Positions 1 to 7,841 of a DNA stretch of 14,620 nt are shown here, piece by piece (within the stretch, counting starts at the first letter, position 1; each line of letters opens with the position of its first letter). Made by a program: the position numbers and the translations under genes. Source of the stretch: an uncultured Bdellovibrionales bacterium (GTDB lineage: Bacteria; Bdellovibrionota; Bdellovibrionia; Bdellovibrionales; JAMPXM01); the NCBI GenBank assembly GCA_937927435.1, contig CALBDW010000016.1:1-14620 (forward strand), read 5' to 3'. A model generated the notes under the pieces. The model did not search any database, was not told the DNA's origin, and saw only the letters and a list, made by a program, of their open reading frames with translations.

Positions 1-1953
1 CGACATATGCGGAGACAAATGGTCGTGGGGGTTCTGACCGGGCTTTTGGTTTTCGATGAAGTATTGCGCATGTTCGATCTTGCCGATGTCATGATAATAA
101 CTCATCACCCGGGCCAGCAGCGGGTTCGCTTCGATTTCCTCGGCCGCCGCTTCCACCATTGAACCGACCACCAGCGAGTGATGATACGTCCCGGGCGCCT
201 TGACGATCATCTCGCGCAACAAGGGATGGTTGAGGTTCGAAAGCTCAAGCAACTTCACGTCCGTCGTACAGTTGAAGACGGATTCCAGAAGCGGAATCAG
301 CATCATCGTGAGCAGCGACGAGAAAACGCCGGAAAAGAATCCCGCGGGCACGCTCCAGAGAATCTGGCGCATATAGTTTTCCTGGCCATAGAACTGGATC
401 GTGATGACCAACAGGACCATGAGGGCGTTGACCAAACCCGTGCGCACGCCCGCGAAATAAATATCGTTCCGAGTCTTACATCCGTGCACGCCTCGAGCGG
501 CCGCAAGGCTCCCGACGATCGTCGTCAGCATGAAGCCGAATTTCATGTCGACCATAATGCCGAGAACAACCGCCAGAAAGAGCGAGAAGATCCAGACGAT
601 TTCTCCAGAGGTGATCAAAAGGCCAACGAGCATCGTACCGGTCGCAACCGGAGCAGCATAAAGGATCGTGGACTCGGGGATGGTCGCGCCGAAGCGGCTC
701 ATGAAGGCGGCATCCATCAAGAACATGAAGAACTTGGTGAAGGCCACGACGAAAACCATGACCACGCCCATGATCGCGAGATCTTTTTCGCTCGTCCGCA
801 CCCGGTTCAAAGTAAACCGCCGGAGATACGATGCGAAAACCAAAAGCATAACCACGAACATGACGGCCGAAACGAAGGCGAGCATGTTCCGGTTGCGGCT
901 TGAGCGCTGGTTCTCGATTTCGTTTAGGAGCGCGACATGAATCGGCTGCACGATCGCGCCTTCGGGAACGATCACTTGGTTTTTCTCAACCGAGATCTCG
1001 TGAGGCAGAACCTCGTCGCGCGCCTTTTGACGGCGAGCCTGGGTTTCCTGCTTGTTGAGCGTCACGTTCGGCGTGACCAACGAGCGGACAAATTCCTCGA
1101 ACAAGCGGTGATCGACGGAGCTGAAGTTCTTCATGCCCGTCCCGCGTACCACCGGCAAATCTTCGCGCCGGTTGATGTCCTTCAGCTCGCGGATCGGGAT
1201 GGTGAACTCGCGCGGACGAGCGTCGCCGCCGCGAGTGATTTCGCGCGCGATAATTTCCTTTTGGCCGGCGGAGACAAGCTTGTCGACACTTTCCGCGATC
1301 TTGTACAGGGACCAGCGGTCCAAGGTTTCCATGACGAGGTTTTCGATACGCGGAGAAAAGCGGTTCGTAATCAACCATTCAAAGACTTGGTTCGAAACCC
1401 CACGCCCCAAGTAGGTTTCAAACGTCGGTTTCAAAGCCAAAAGTTTTTGCACTTGGTCGAAGTGCTCGAGTTCGTCGCGCGAAAAGACAACATTCCGCAT
1501 CTCTTCCCGCATCTTCCGAAACGCGGTATAAACACGCCCGTACAAATCCTCGAACGTCGACCTGTCATAGTCGAAAACCATGGGAACGGCGTTCTCCGCC
1601 GCCCGTCTCTTTTCCTCCGTTGAAACTTCGTCGATGAGTTTAAAGCTGATCGGGGACTTGATGTCGTGGGTAACTTGCTCGCCGATTTGAACGGAGTAAG
1701 TGAAGTCGAAATCGAAGAAAATCAGTCCGGAGAGAATGATTGAAAACGCGCAAAGAGCGGCCAGACGCTTCAGCCGGAACATTTGGTCAAACTGTTGGAA
1801 CTGACGACCGAGACGCGTCTTCTCAAAGCCCAGTTCGTTGACCCATTCCAAAAAACGCAACGAATGGTCGATGTAACGCGAACGGTGCTGGATCGGGCCG
1901 CGGCCCCCGCTCTTGGAAGGGTGCGAAAAACCCGGAAACTTTGACTTACCCAT
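1..1953 (-). CDS. 7TM-HD membrane phosphohydrolase (PgpH/YqfF type), partial
   Basis: An integral membrane HD-domain phosphohydrolase; the best studied relatives (PgpH, YqfF) degrade c-di-AMP in the cytoplasm. The open frame has 651 codons and runs off the left edge, so the C-terminus is missing. About 60 cytosolic residues come first, then TM1 (about 62-82, ending near GLIFFDFDF). A long extracytoplasmic segment of 7TMR-HDED type follows (it holds TPNVTLNKQET). Next comes a block of several hydrophobic helices (for example MLAFVSAVMFVVMLLVFASY and FMLTTIVGSLAAA). The start of the HD domain is visible: GTYHHSLVVGSMVEAAAEE supplies the first histidine and YYHDIGK the HD pair. ATG 1953 is chosen; a purine-rich AAAGGCGG lies about 16 bases upstream, which is rather far. 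Relatives often sit next to phoH and ybeY; phoH is not upstream here and ybeY could lie beyond the edge. Family assignment is firm; the substrate is inferred. Confidence 0.9.
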   Translation of the reverse strand, partial: MGKSKFPGFSHPSKSGGRGPIQHRSRYIDHSLRFLEWVNELGFEKTRLGRQFQQFDQMFRLKRLAALCAFSIILSGLIFFDFDFTYSVQIGEQVTHDIKSPISFKLIDEVSTEEKRRAAENAVPMVFDYDRSTFEDLYGRVYTAFRKMREEMRNVVFSRDELEHFDQVQKLLALKPTFETYLGRGVSNQVFEWLITNRFSPRIENLVMETLDRWSLYKIAESVDKLVSAGQKEIIAREITRGGDARPREFTIPIRELKDINRREDLPVVRGTGMKNFSSVDHRLFEEFVRSLVTPNVTLNKQETQARRQKARDEVLPHEISVEKNQVIVPEGAIVQPIHVALLNEIENQRSSRNRNMLAFVSAVMFVVMLLVFASYLRRFTLNRVRTSEKDLAIMGVVMVFVVAFTKFFMFLMDAAFMSRFGATIPESTILYAAPVATGTMLVGLLITSGEIVWIFSLFLAVVLGIMVDMKFGFMLTTIVGSLAAARGVHGCKTRNDIYFAGVRTGLVNALMVLLVITIQFYGQENYMRQILWSVPAGFFSGVFSSLLTMMLIPLLESVFNCTTDVKLLELSNLNHPLLREMIVKAPGTYHHSLVVGSMVEAAAEEIEANPLLARVMSYYHDIGKIEHAQYFIENQKPGQNPHDHLSPHMS

Positions 1954-2158
1954 GCTGGCTGACTCTGTCCGCCTTTCGGTTAACCCGGTGAATTCTCACA
2001 AAATTCACATCAGTTACCATATCGGCTATTTCCTCGAAAAGCCCCAAGATCTGTGATAAATCCTGACCCATTCGCGCCTTTTGACCTGGTCCTTTCAGCT
2101 CTCCAGCTAGACGAAAGTCCTGGCACAAGCTGAGATGACGGTCTTGCATCACATTCAT
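1946..2158 (-). CDS. possible small protein overlapping the start of the 7TM-HD gene
   Basis: An unrecognised ORF of 70 codons from ATG 2158; other in-frame ATGs are 2203, giving 85 codons, and 2149. Its stop overlaps the ATG of the 7TM-HD gene in the arrangement ATGGGTAA, the kind of overlap seen with translational coupling. The peptide looks protein-like, with a mixed helical stretch (DLSQILGLFEEIADMVTDV) and a basic tail (RIHRVNRKADR), but I know no family for it. No Shine-Dalgarno sequence precedes any candidate ATG. The third-position GC appears lower than in neighbouring genes. Starts at 2203 would also run into mazG on the other strand. It may be only the divergent leader region. Confidence 0.25.
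   Translation of the reverse strand: MNVMQDRHLSLCQDFRLAGELKGPGQKARMGQDLSQILGLFEEIADMVTDVNFVRIHRVNRKADRVSQHG
1988..2008. repeat. perfect 7-bp inverted repeat upstream of the 7TM-HD gene
   Basis: GTGAATT at 1988-1994 and AATTCAC at 2002-2008 are separated by seven bases (CTCACAA). The repeat lies 34 bases upstream of the 7TM-HD ATG in the mazG/7TM-HD divergent region. The spacing suits an operator half-site pair or a short RNA hairpin. It could also be a chance feature of the small ORF that covers it. Confidence 0.4.
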
Positions 2159-2182
2159 TTCGAGAAGAGGAAAGGGGATTGC

Positions 2183-2980
2183 GTGGTTCAGCCTCCGGAA
2201 CATTTGGATCGGTTCGAGTCTCTTCTACAAATCGTCGAAGCCTTAAGAGGACCGGGCGGTTGCCCTTGGGATAAGGAGCAAACCCACCGCAGCCTCACGC
2301 CCTACGCGATTGAAGAAGCCCATGAACTCGCCGAAGCCATCGAAACAGGGCAGGAAGACGAAATGATTTCCGAACTCGGCGACCTTCTGCTGCAAGTCGT
2401 TTTACACGCGGAAATCGGCCGCCAGAAAGGACGCTTCAATATCTCCGACGTCATCCGCGCGATTTCGGAAAAGATGGTGCGGAGACATCCGCACGTTTTC
2501 TCGAACGCATATGTCGCGGATTCGAAAGAAGTGCTTGAAAATTGGTCGAAACTGAAAGCCCAAGAAAAGAAGTCAAAACAAGCGCCGACAGACCGCTTTG
2601 ACGTCGCCCTCTCGTTGCCGGCCCTGGCGCGCTCGCAGAAGATCGGCGAGAAGACCAAAAAGTTCCGCTTCGACTGGGAGTCGGCCGAAGGCGTCTTGAA
2701 GAAAGTCGAAGAGGAACTCAACGAACTCAAGTCGGCTATGGCGAAAGCCGACCAGGCGGAACTCGAGCATGAAATCGGCGACCTGCTGTTTTCGGTCGTG
2801 CAACTGGCGCGCCACCTGAATCTCGAAGCGGAGCAGTGCCTGAGGACGGCGAATACGCGCTTCGAAAAAAGGTTCTTCCACATGAAAAACCGGCTGGAAG
2901 CCGAAGGTAAAGAACTTCAGGCTTTTTCCCCGGAAGAACTTGAAGCAGCTTGGCAAGAAGCAAAGAAAGCAACGAATTAA
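2183..2980 (+). CDS. mazG: nucleoside triphosphate pyrophosphohydrolase MazG
   Basis: Hydrolyses NTPs to NMP and pyrophosphate in the cytoplasm, clearing aberrant nucleotides and, in E. coli, lowering ppGpp during starvation. The 265 residues hold two MazG repeats. The first has PGGCPWDKEQT (about 24-34), EEAHE (44-48) and ELGD (64-67), the metal-binding acidic residues. The second has EEEL (176-179) and HEIGD (196-200), followed by the family C-terminal region ending in a helix with EELEAAWQEAKK. The GTG start at 2183 is preferred over ATG 2135: GAGGAAAGGGG lies seven bases before it, the length matches E. coli MazG (263 aa), and the extra N-terminus from 2135 is not family-like. It is divergent from the 7TM-HD gene and convergent with the TIGR02147 gene, so it appears monocistronic. 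Confidence 0.95.
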   Translation: MVQPPEHLDRFESLLQIVEALRGPGGCPWDKEQTHRSLTPYAIEEAHELAEAIETGQEDEMISELGDLLLQVVLHAEIGRQKGRFNISDVIRAISEKMVRRHPHVFSNAYVADSKEVLENWSKLKAQEKKSKQAPTDRFDVALSLPALARSQKIGEKTKKFRFDWESAEGVLKKVEEELNELKSAMAKADQAELEHEIGDLLFSVVQLARHLNLEAEQCLRTANTRFEKRFFHMKNRLEAEGKELQAFSPEELEAAWQEAKKATN

Positions 2981-3072
2981 AGGCCCGCGGGAATTGTCGA
3001 GATCATTCAACTCTTTTTCTATAATCTCGTCACCGTTTTCGGCGCGAATCGTCTTAGAGTGATGGTCTCATC

Positions 3073-3095
3073 ATTGAATGCTTCTACCATTCAAT
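3073..3095. repeat. 8-bp hairpin downstream of mazG
   Basis: ATTGAATG (3073-3080) and CATTCAAT (3088-3095) form a perfect 8-bp stem with a seven-base loop. The sequence after it is C/T-rich (CCTCTTCCTCTTTACG) rather than a true T run. It could help terminate mazG, whose stop codon is 93 bases upstream, but the stem is AT-rich and weak. Confidence 0.4.
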
Positions 3096-3128
3096 CCTCT
3101 TCCTCTTTACGTCCCGCCATGAACCTGA

Positions 3129-3152
3129 GCCGGTTTCCGAAAGGAAATCGGC
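3129..3152. terminator. possible terminator hairpin between convergent genes
   Basis: GCCGGTTTCC (3129-3138) pairs with GGAAATCGGC (3143-3152), giving a 10-bp stem with one G-T wobble and a GAAA tetraloop in plus-strand RNA (TTTC in minus-strand RNA). It lies 17 bases past the stop of the minus-strand TIGR02147 gene and between convergent transcription units, where a shared terminator is expected. Neither side carries a T run, so classical intrinsic termination is unproven. Confidence 0.4.
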
Positions 3153-3168
3153 CGCCCGCCTTGCGACC

Positions 3169-4131
3169 TCAATGCAATTCACTTCCGGGCCGTTCCGAAG
3201 CGGTCAGCGGATAAAGCTGCACGGCGAGATGATAGACCTCGGTCCGCGGGGACGTCGAAAGTTCGTCGTTGAGGTTTTCAAGAAATTCGCGTATGCGGCG
3301 GGACGCGACCTCGATCTTGCTCGCGTCAATCGCCATGGTCATTCCCAGAAACAATCCCTGCTCGGGCCCCGTTTTCTTTAAAGAATGAAGCGCCTTCTTC
3401 ATCGCACGCTCATGGAGGTTTTGCCGGACCTGCTTCGTTTTCTCGGACCCGGCGGCGACCCAATATGAATTCACACTCATAAGCCGGCCGTTTTCCGTCT
3501 TTAATAGGCCGACGTCCACCAGCCGCTGGATGAGTTCTTTGGCTTCTTCGGCAGGAATCTCCAGTCGCGCGGCGATCCATTCCGGCTCGGACCGGAAGTC
3601 ATCGGTTTGCGTCAGCTCAAGAAGAGCCAACGCATTCAAATCGGCGACCTTCTCGAAAACATCTGGGCTGATATATGCCGGAACGGGCCTTAGATTCGGG
3701 GACGAAACGACTCGCCCGACCCGCGCGGCTTCGTTACGCCGGCGCCCATCAATCAGCGAGAGCAAAAACTTCCGTCCCTCGTCGTCGGACATCTGTAGGC
3801 GTTTGACGATGGAGATGCCGGCTTTCACCGACAACTCCTGTTTCCCGGCGAGGATCCGGCTCAAAGCACTCGGATCTAAGTTCAAGAAAGACGCATAGGC
3901 GCGCAACGAATAGCGCGGGTTTTTAGCGGCCCGCCGCTTGTATTCGTTCATGATGAGCTGCAGATGATAGCTCATTTCGTCATGAGTGCCGAGCAGGCCA
4001 CGCGCTTTCCCCTTCCCTTCTTCGGTAACGTATTCCGAAAAAACAGGCGGCTTCTGTTTATTCAGCTCGAAATCAAGACCGTGCGATTCCAGAACGCCGG
4101 CAAATTCTTCGTTGGCAAAATCTCTCGTCAT
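3169..4131 (-). CDS. TIGR02147 / DUF4423-type protein, putative transcriptional regulator
   Basis: A 320-residue cytoplasmic protein that matches the TIGR02147 family by pattern. A helix-turn-helix-like part (about 55-110) carries NPRYSLRAYASFLNLDPSALSRILAGKQ-type residues. A middle winged-helix-like part holds LALLELTQTDDF and EIPAEEAKELIQRLVDVGLL. The C-terminal part has the typical LGMTMAIDASKIEVASRRIREF and ends with VYHLAVQLYPLT. Family members probably bind DNA, but their targets are largely unknown. The roughly 50 residues before MSYHLQLIMNEYKRR look like an N-terminal extension. ATG 4131 is preferred to TTG 4137 because GGAA lies seven bases before it. It follows the hybrid kinase gene after 16 bases, so the two are very likely co-transcribed. 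It has no receiver domain of its own. Confidence 0.85.
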   Translation of the reverse strand: MTRDFANEEFAGVLESHGLDFELNKQKPPVFSEYVTEEGKGKARGLLGTHDEMSYHLQLIMNEYKRRAAKNPRYSLRAYASFLNLDPSALSRILAGKQELSVKAGISIVKRLQMSDDEGRKFLLSLIDGRRRNEAARVGRVVSSPNLRPVPAYISPDVFEKVADLNALALLELTQTDDFRSEPEWIAARLEIPAEEAKELIQRLVDVGLLKTENGRLMSVNSYWVAAGSEKTKQVRQNLHERAMKKALHSLKKTGPEQGLFLGMTMAIDASKIEVASRRIREFLENLNDELSTSPRTEVYHLAVQLYPLTASERPGSELH

Positions 4132-4147
4132 ACGCAATTTCCGTTCG

Positions 4148-5515
4148 TTAGGAGTGAACCAGTTTCGAAACGACCCGGACCAACCCGTCGCGGCTCACCG
4201 GCTTTGCGAGATGTTCGTTAAAACCGGCGCTCAAACAGGCGGCCACATGCCCGTCGTCCGTGTGACCAGTCATGGCGACCACCGGTAGCGCATAACCGCG
4301 CTTACGCAACTTCCGAACGACCTCGTAGCCGCCTAATTTCGGCATCTCGATATCCATTAAGATTACGTCATAGGCGCCGCGCAGAGCCTTTTTATAAACC
4401 TCAAGACCGTCGTTCGCCGTCTCAACCGCGGCTCCCGAACTTTGCAACAAGCGACCGATCAGCTTCTGGCTTTCAATTGAGTCGTCGCCTACCAGAATCT
4501 TAATCCCCCGAAGCACATCAGCGGCCGCGGAAACGACCGCATGAGCAACGGGGCATGCGCGGGCATACGAAAACTCTTTTTCGAGATCGACGATATCGAA
4601 AAGGACGAACTCGAATGTCGTGCCCTGTCCCGGCTGGCTTGTCAAAATCCTCAGGTTCCCATTCAACGAAACCGCGATATCCCGAGAAATAGCCAGCCCG
4701 AGCCCCGCCCCCTGGCGACGGAGCCGGGCCGACCGAGCATACTGGGAAAAAGGCTTAAACAGATTCCCCATCTCATCCGGGGCGATTCCAGGCCCCGTAT
4801 CCCTCACCAAAAACCGCAATTTTCCAGGGTTACCTTCGTCCCATGCGACCGTAAGCGCGATCTCTCCCCTTTCCGTGAACTTTACGGCATTCCCGAGCAG
4901 ATTCAGCAGAACCTGCTTTACGCGGCAGGGATCGCTGTAAATCTGCTTCGGCACGTTTTCACCGAACTCAACCCGAAACCCCAGTCCCTTTTTCCGAGTT
5001 TCCCCAGCGATGAAGTACTCGATATCTCGAATCAACGGACGCAAATAAAACGCTCGCTTAACGACCTCGAATCGGCCCACGCCCATTTTGGACATCTCAA
5101 CGAGATCGTTCACAAGCGTCATCAGTTCGCTGCTGCTCCGGGTGATCCCGTCGATGATCTCCGCTTTCACCCGCGGATCGTCATTTTCAATCTTCAGGAG
5201 TTCGGAGTAGGCGATCACTGGTCCGAGCAAATTACGGATTTCATGACTGGCGTTAGCGACGAAAAGAGCGCTTGGATTCATTTCAAATTCAGACCGCACT
5301 CCTGCCTCGCGCAATTGAATTGGTGCGTTCCCGAACGCCTTAGCAAGTTCAGATTCTTGAAAGTCGAGCGAAGCAGCGGTCTCAATCTCGAACCTGCTTT
5401 TATTCCCGGCGGCTGATGATGAATCAGTAAACCGTTCGCCCATCGTGGAAGTTCCCCACGTCGGCGCCGAAACGACTTTCGAACAACTGACAACGTTCAA
5501 CTGATAACTGTTCAT
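4148..5515 (-). CDS. soluble hybrid histidine kinase with C-terminal receiver domain
   Basis: A cytoplasmic sensor kinase of 455 residues from ATG 5515. No transmembrane segment or PAS/GAF domain is recognisable in the first 80 residues. The HisKA phosphorylation site is in ASHEIRN (His about 91). The ATPase domain shows the N box LLNLLGNAVKFT, the G1 box DTGPGIA, an F-box region LFKPFSQ and the G2 box GAGLGLAIS. The receiver domain has the acidic pair in LVGDD (about 344-345), the phospho-acceptor Asp in LMDIEMP (about 388), Thr in AMTGHT and Lys in LAKP. GGAGG lies 11 bases before ATG 5515 and five before an in-frame TTG at 5521; ATG 5443, preceded by GGGGAA, is also possible and would drop 24 residues. 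The stimulus and the downstream phosphotransfer partner are unknown. The TIGR02147 gene follows in the same operon. Confidence 0.93.
   Translation of the reverse strand: MNSYQLNVVSCSKVVSAPTWGTSTMGERFTDSSSAAGNKSRFEIETAASLDFQESELAKAFGNAPIQLREAGVRSEFEMNPSALFVANASHEIRNLLGPVIAYSELLKIENDDPRVKAEIIDGITRSSSELMTLVNDLVEMSKMGVGRFEVVKRAFYLRPLIRDIEYFIAGETRKKGLGFRVEFGENVPKQIYSDPCRVKQVLLNLLGNAVKFTERGEIALTVAWDEGNPGKLRFLVRDTGPGIAPDEMGNLFKPFSQYARSARLRRQGAGLGLAISRDIAVSLNGNLRILTSQPGQGTTFEFVLFDIVDLEKEFSYARACPVAHAVVSAAADVLRGIKILVGDDSIESQKLIGRLLQSSGAAVETANDGLEVYKKALRGAYDVILMDIEMPKLGGYEVVRKLRKRGYALPVVAMTGHTDDGHVAACLSAGFNEHLAKPVSRDGLVRVVSKLVHS
5484..5511. repeat. four degenerate tandem heptamers at the kinase 5' end
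   Basis: Plus-strand units CAACTGA, CAACGTT, CAACTGA and TAACTGT lie end to end. They resemble the short tandem heptamer repeats (AACTGAC/AACTGAT type) found dispersed in many genomes. Here they overlap the first codons of the hybrid kinase if ATG 5515 is used. Confidence 0.5.
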
Positions 5516-5972
5516 TCTCAATTATTCCTCCATCGCGAACGCGCGCTTTCGTGTGCGAACAATCCGGCGGAATAAATAAGATCAGACGAGTCGTTTGAAA
5601 ATAAAAAATATTGAGTCGACGAACCCAAGCCTAAGCGAATTCAACTGTTTTTATTGATACTCACCATCGCCGACAGCATTTCAGAATCCGTTAATGACAG
5701 AAACTTATGAGCGAGAAATGCGCAAAAGCGAGGGAGAAAAACGTGCGAATCATCCGAATAACGCTCGAATAGCGGTTGGATTTGGCTACCACCAGTCTAT
5801 TTAAGATTTAAACAGTTCAAGCATCTGCTTAGAAATTAATCACCATCTCTACCGTGAGCTGCCACAAAAAAACCGGTTTTTTTCAGCTTTCCAGCCTTTC
5901 ACGGTCCCTTTTCCGACCCTGTCGATTATGCGGAATATTTTTTCAACACTGGGCAAAAATGCTTGAACTGAG
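5516..5972. other. long AT-richer intergenic region between murJ and the hybrid kinase
   Basis: About 450 bases with no credible gene, clearly richer in A and T than the neighbouring coding DNA. It must hold the 3' end of the murJ transcript and the promoter of the kinase operon, both on the minus strand. A loose minus-strand promoter candidate (TTGAAC at 5815-5820, TAGACT at 5794-5799, spacer 15) is weak. The only striking structure is the palindrome at 5866-5883. The kinase ribosome-binding site GGAGG is at the low-coordinate end, just before TTG 5521. Confidence 0.6.
5857..5888. repeat. A7-CCGG-T7 palindrome with outer AGCTG/CAGCT arms
   Basis: The core AAAAAAACCGGTTTTTTT (5866-5883) is a perfect 18-bp palindrome. 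AGCTG (5857-5861) and CAGCT (5884-5888) extend it, with a four-base bulge CCAC on one side. In minus-strand RNA it ends in a run of seven U and lies about 85 bases past the murJ stop, so it may contribute to termination. The stem would be almost entirely A-U, so it could equally be a protein-binding or bent-DNA site. Confidence 0.5.
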
Positions 5973-7655
5973 TCACTTTTCGCCAGATTGTCGACGCCCT
6001 TCTTTTAAAATCCGGTCGAGTTTACGGGAAAACGCAGTCACGGTCTCCCGAAACTCAGGAACGCGAAGAAGAGCGGCCGACAAAAAATAAGCAGTCGCCG
6101 CCAAAAAGATCGCCGCCGCAAGCGCTAGTTCCCGGCCACCTCTAAAGCGCCCTGCCAACGCTTGATGAAGGGGCCCGTGCAAGTGAACCATGACCGCAAG
6201 CACAAGGCTGCACACGGCGAATTTCCCGAGACTTACCAACATTTTTTTCGCTTCAAAGCGCCCGATCCAAGAATTGTAGGCGACCGCCAGCATGAAGAAG
6301 TGGACGATCGAGCTCAGCACGAACGCTGCCGCCAATCCTTCCAGACGGAACGACCGGGTTAAAGCCCAGCAGAACAGAACGTGGGAAACGAGCGCCACAC
6401 CGCCCGCAACCGGCGGATACCACAAGTTTTGAATGGCGTAGAAACCCTGCGAGAGAATCCGCGCCCCAGCCCAGAAAACGAGCGCGAACGAATAAATCCG
6501 GATCACCTGGGCTGTCGCCAAAACATCGTCGTATTTGAATTCGCGCCCCAGGAACAGAGTTTCGCAAATCGGTTGCGCCAACATAAAAAGTCCGATAGCG
6601 GACGGAAGTGCGAGGAAAACCACCAGGCGGGCGATATGGTTGAAGGTTTCACTCATGGCTTCCCTGTCCCCTTTTGACCACTGCTGCGAAAGCGTGGGCA
6701 AAAGAGTGGTTCCAAGGCTGACCGCAAAGAGAGAGAGGGGAAATTCGAGAAGACGTTCCGCGAGATAGAGATAGGAATGCGTGCCGCTCGCTAGATCGGC
6801 GGCAAAACGGGTGTTCACCAACACGACAAGTTGCGGAATCGCCAAGCTGAAAAGCGTGGGACCGATGAGTTTTAAGAACTGAACCACTTCGGGCATCCGC
6901 CAGTTCCAAGACCAACCGGGTAATTGCCCTTTCTTGACCACGACCGGCAACAAAACCGCGACCTGCAAGAACCCACCGAGTAAAACCGCCCAGGCAATAA
7001 TGAATTCAGGAACGGTACTCCCCCTCGACAACTTCGCCGCCGCGACAATCGCGATATTAAAGAAACAAGGGGCAAACGCGACGGCAGCGAATCTCTTGAG
7101 CCCGCTCAATATGGCCGCGAAATAACCATAGAGACTTATGAGGACGAAGAAACCGAACATGATGCGCGCCAAGCTCACGGTGAGTCCGAACTTCCCGGGC
7201 ACGTTCAAATAAACCGAACCCGAAAGAAGAAAGCGCATCACATCGTCCATGAAAAGAATCAGTAAAAGAGAAACCGTGATGCTGAACGAAAGCAGGACGG
7301 CGAAAGCCGCCGAACGAAACTCCTGAGCCCGTTCCGGTGTCCTCGCCTCGATTTGTGCGTGAACCGGCACAAAACTGGCCGACAAACCACCTTCAACAAA
7401 GATCCGCCGAAACAAGTTGGGCAAACGAAAGGCGTTCAAAAAGGCGTCTCGAACATCTTCGCTGAGGTAGCGTGCGATCAGGGTATCCCGGTAAAGACCG
7501 AGGCCCCGGCTCAGCAGTGCCCCTACCAGGAAAACCACCGCTGAAAGGGTAACAGAATGCTTTTCCTGACGTTCTCGCCGCTCCGGAGAAACCTCCTGCT
7601 CCCGGTTTACCGCTCCGCGGCCGCCGGCCTCTCCGGCGCTCGTCGCCTGACTCAA
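5973..7655 (-). CDS. murJ: lipid II flippase MurJ (MviN)
   Basis: Inner-membrane MOP-superfamily transporter that flips lipid II from the cytoplasmic to the periplasmic leaflet for peptidoglycan synthesis. The 560 residues begin with a hydrophilic, charged N-terminus of about 35 residues, then a polytopic membrane protein. The MurJ signature is clear near the start: LLSRGLGLYRDTLIARYLS, then DAFLNAFRLPNLFRRIFVEGGLSASFVPV. Many hydrophobic helices follow (for example LLSFSITVSLLLILF and LGGFLQVAVLLPVVV), with a basic C-terminal tail. TTG 7655 is preferred because GAGGAG lies seven bases before it; the in-frame GTG at 7670 overlaps the edge of that site and has none of its own. It is transcribed divergently from rpsT, with 186 bases between. 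Confidence 0.96.
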   Translation of the reverse strand: MSQATSAGEAGGRGAVNREQEVSPERRERQEKHSVTLSAVVFLVGALLSRGLGLYRDTLIARYLSEDVRDAFLNAFRLPNLFRRIFVEGGLSASFVPVHAQIEARTPERAQEFRSAAFAVLLSFSITVSLLLILFMDDVMRFLLSGSVYLNVPGKFGLTVSLARIMFGFFVLISLYGYFAAILSGLKRFAAVAFAPCFFNIAIVAAAKLSRGSTVPEFIIAWAVLLGGFLQVAVLLPVVVKKGQLPGWSWNWRMPEVVQFLKLIGPTLFSLAIPQLVVLVNTRFAADLASGTHSYLYLAERLLEFPLSLFAVSLGTTLLPTLSQQWSKGDREAMSETFNHIARLVVFLALPSAIGLFMLAQPICETLFLGREFKYDDVLATAQVIRIYSFALVFWAGARILSQGFYAIQNLWYPPVAGGVALVSHVLFCWALTRSFRLEGLAAAFVLSSIVHFFMLAVAYNSWIGRFEAKKMLVSLGKFAVCSLVLAVMVHLHGPLHQALAGRFRGGRELALAAAIFLAATAYFLSAALLRVPEFRETVTAFSRKLDRILKEGRRQSGEK

Positions 7656-7841
7656 AAACCTACTCCTCACAAGGATTTAGAATCAATTAGCCCATCCGGC
7701 CATGAACGGCCACGCCCCTGACACCGGCCACCGCTCGGCCCCTCTGGATCGGCCGATTTACTTTTTTCTGGTCAATCTCGGGGCCCTATGTTAACCCATC
7801 GTCTTTACTAGACGTTTTGAAGGTAATTTGGAGGTCTTCTC

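Noticed and set aside
178..903. 241-codon plus-strand ORF
   Set aside because: It is antisense to the well-supported 7TM-HD gene; its composition (many His, Arg, Asp, Glu) is typical of a reverse-strand shadow.
2135..2182. ATG 2135 as the mazG start
   Set aside because: The extra 16 residues are not family-like and there is a strong ribosome-binding site before GTG 2183.
4541..5416. 291-codon plus-strand ORF
   Set aside because: It lies wholly antisense to the hybrid kinase, whose catalytic motifs are intact, and it shows no recognisable domain.
7656..7670. GTG 7670 as the murJ start
   Set aside because: The GAGGAG site lies downstream of it and is correctly spaced for TTG 7655.
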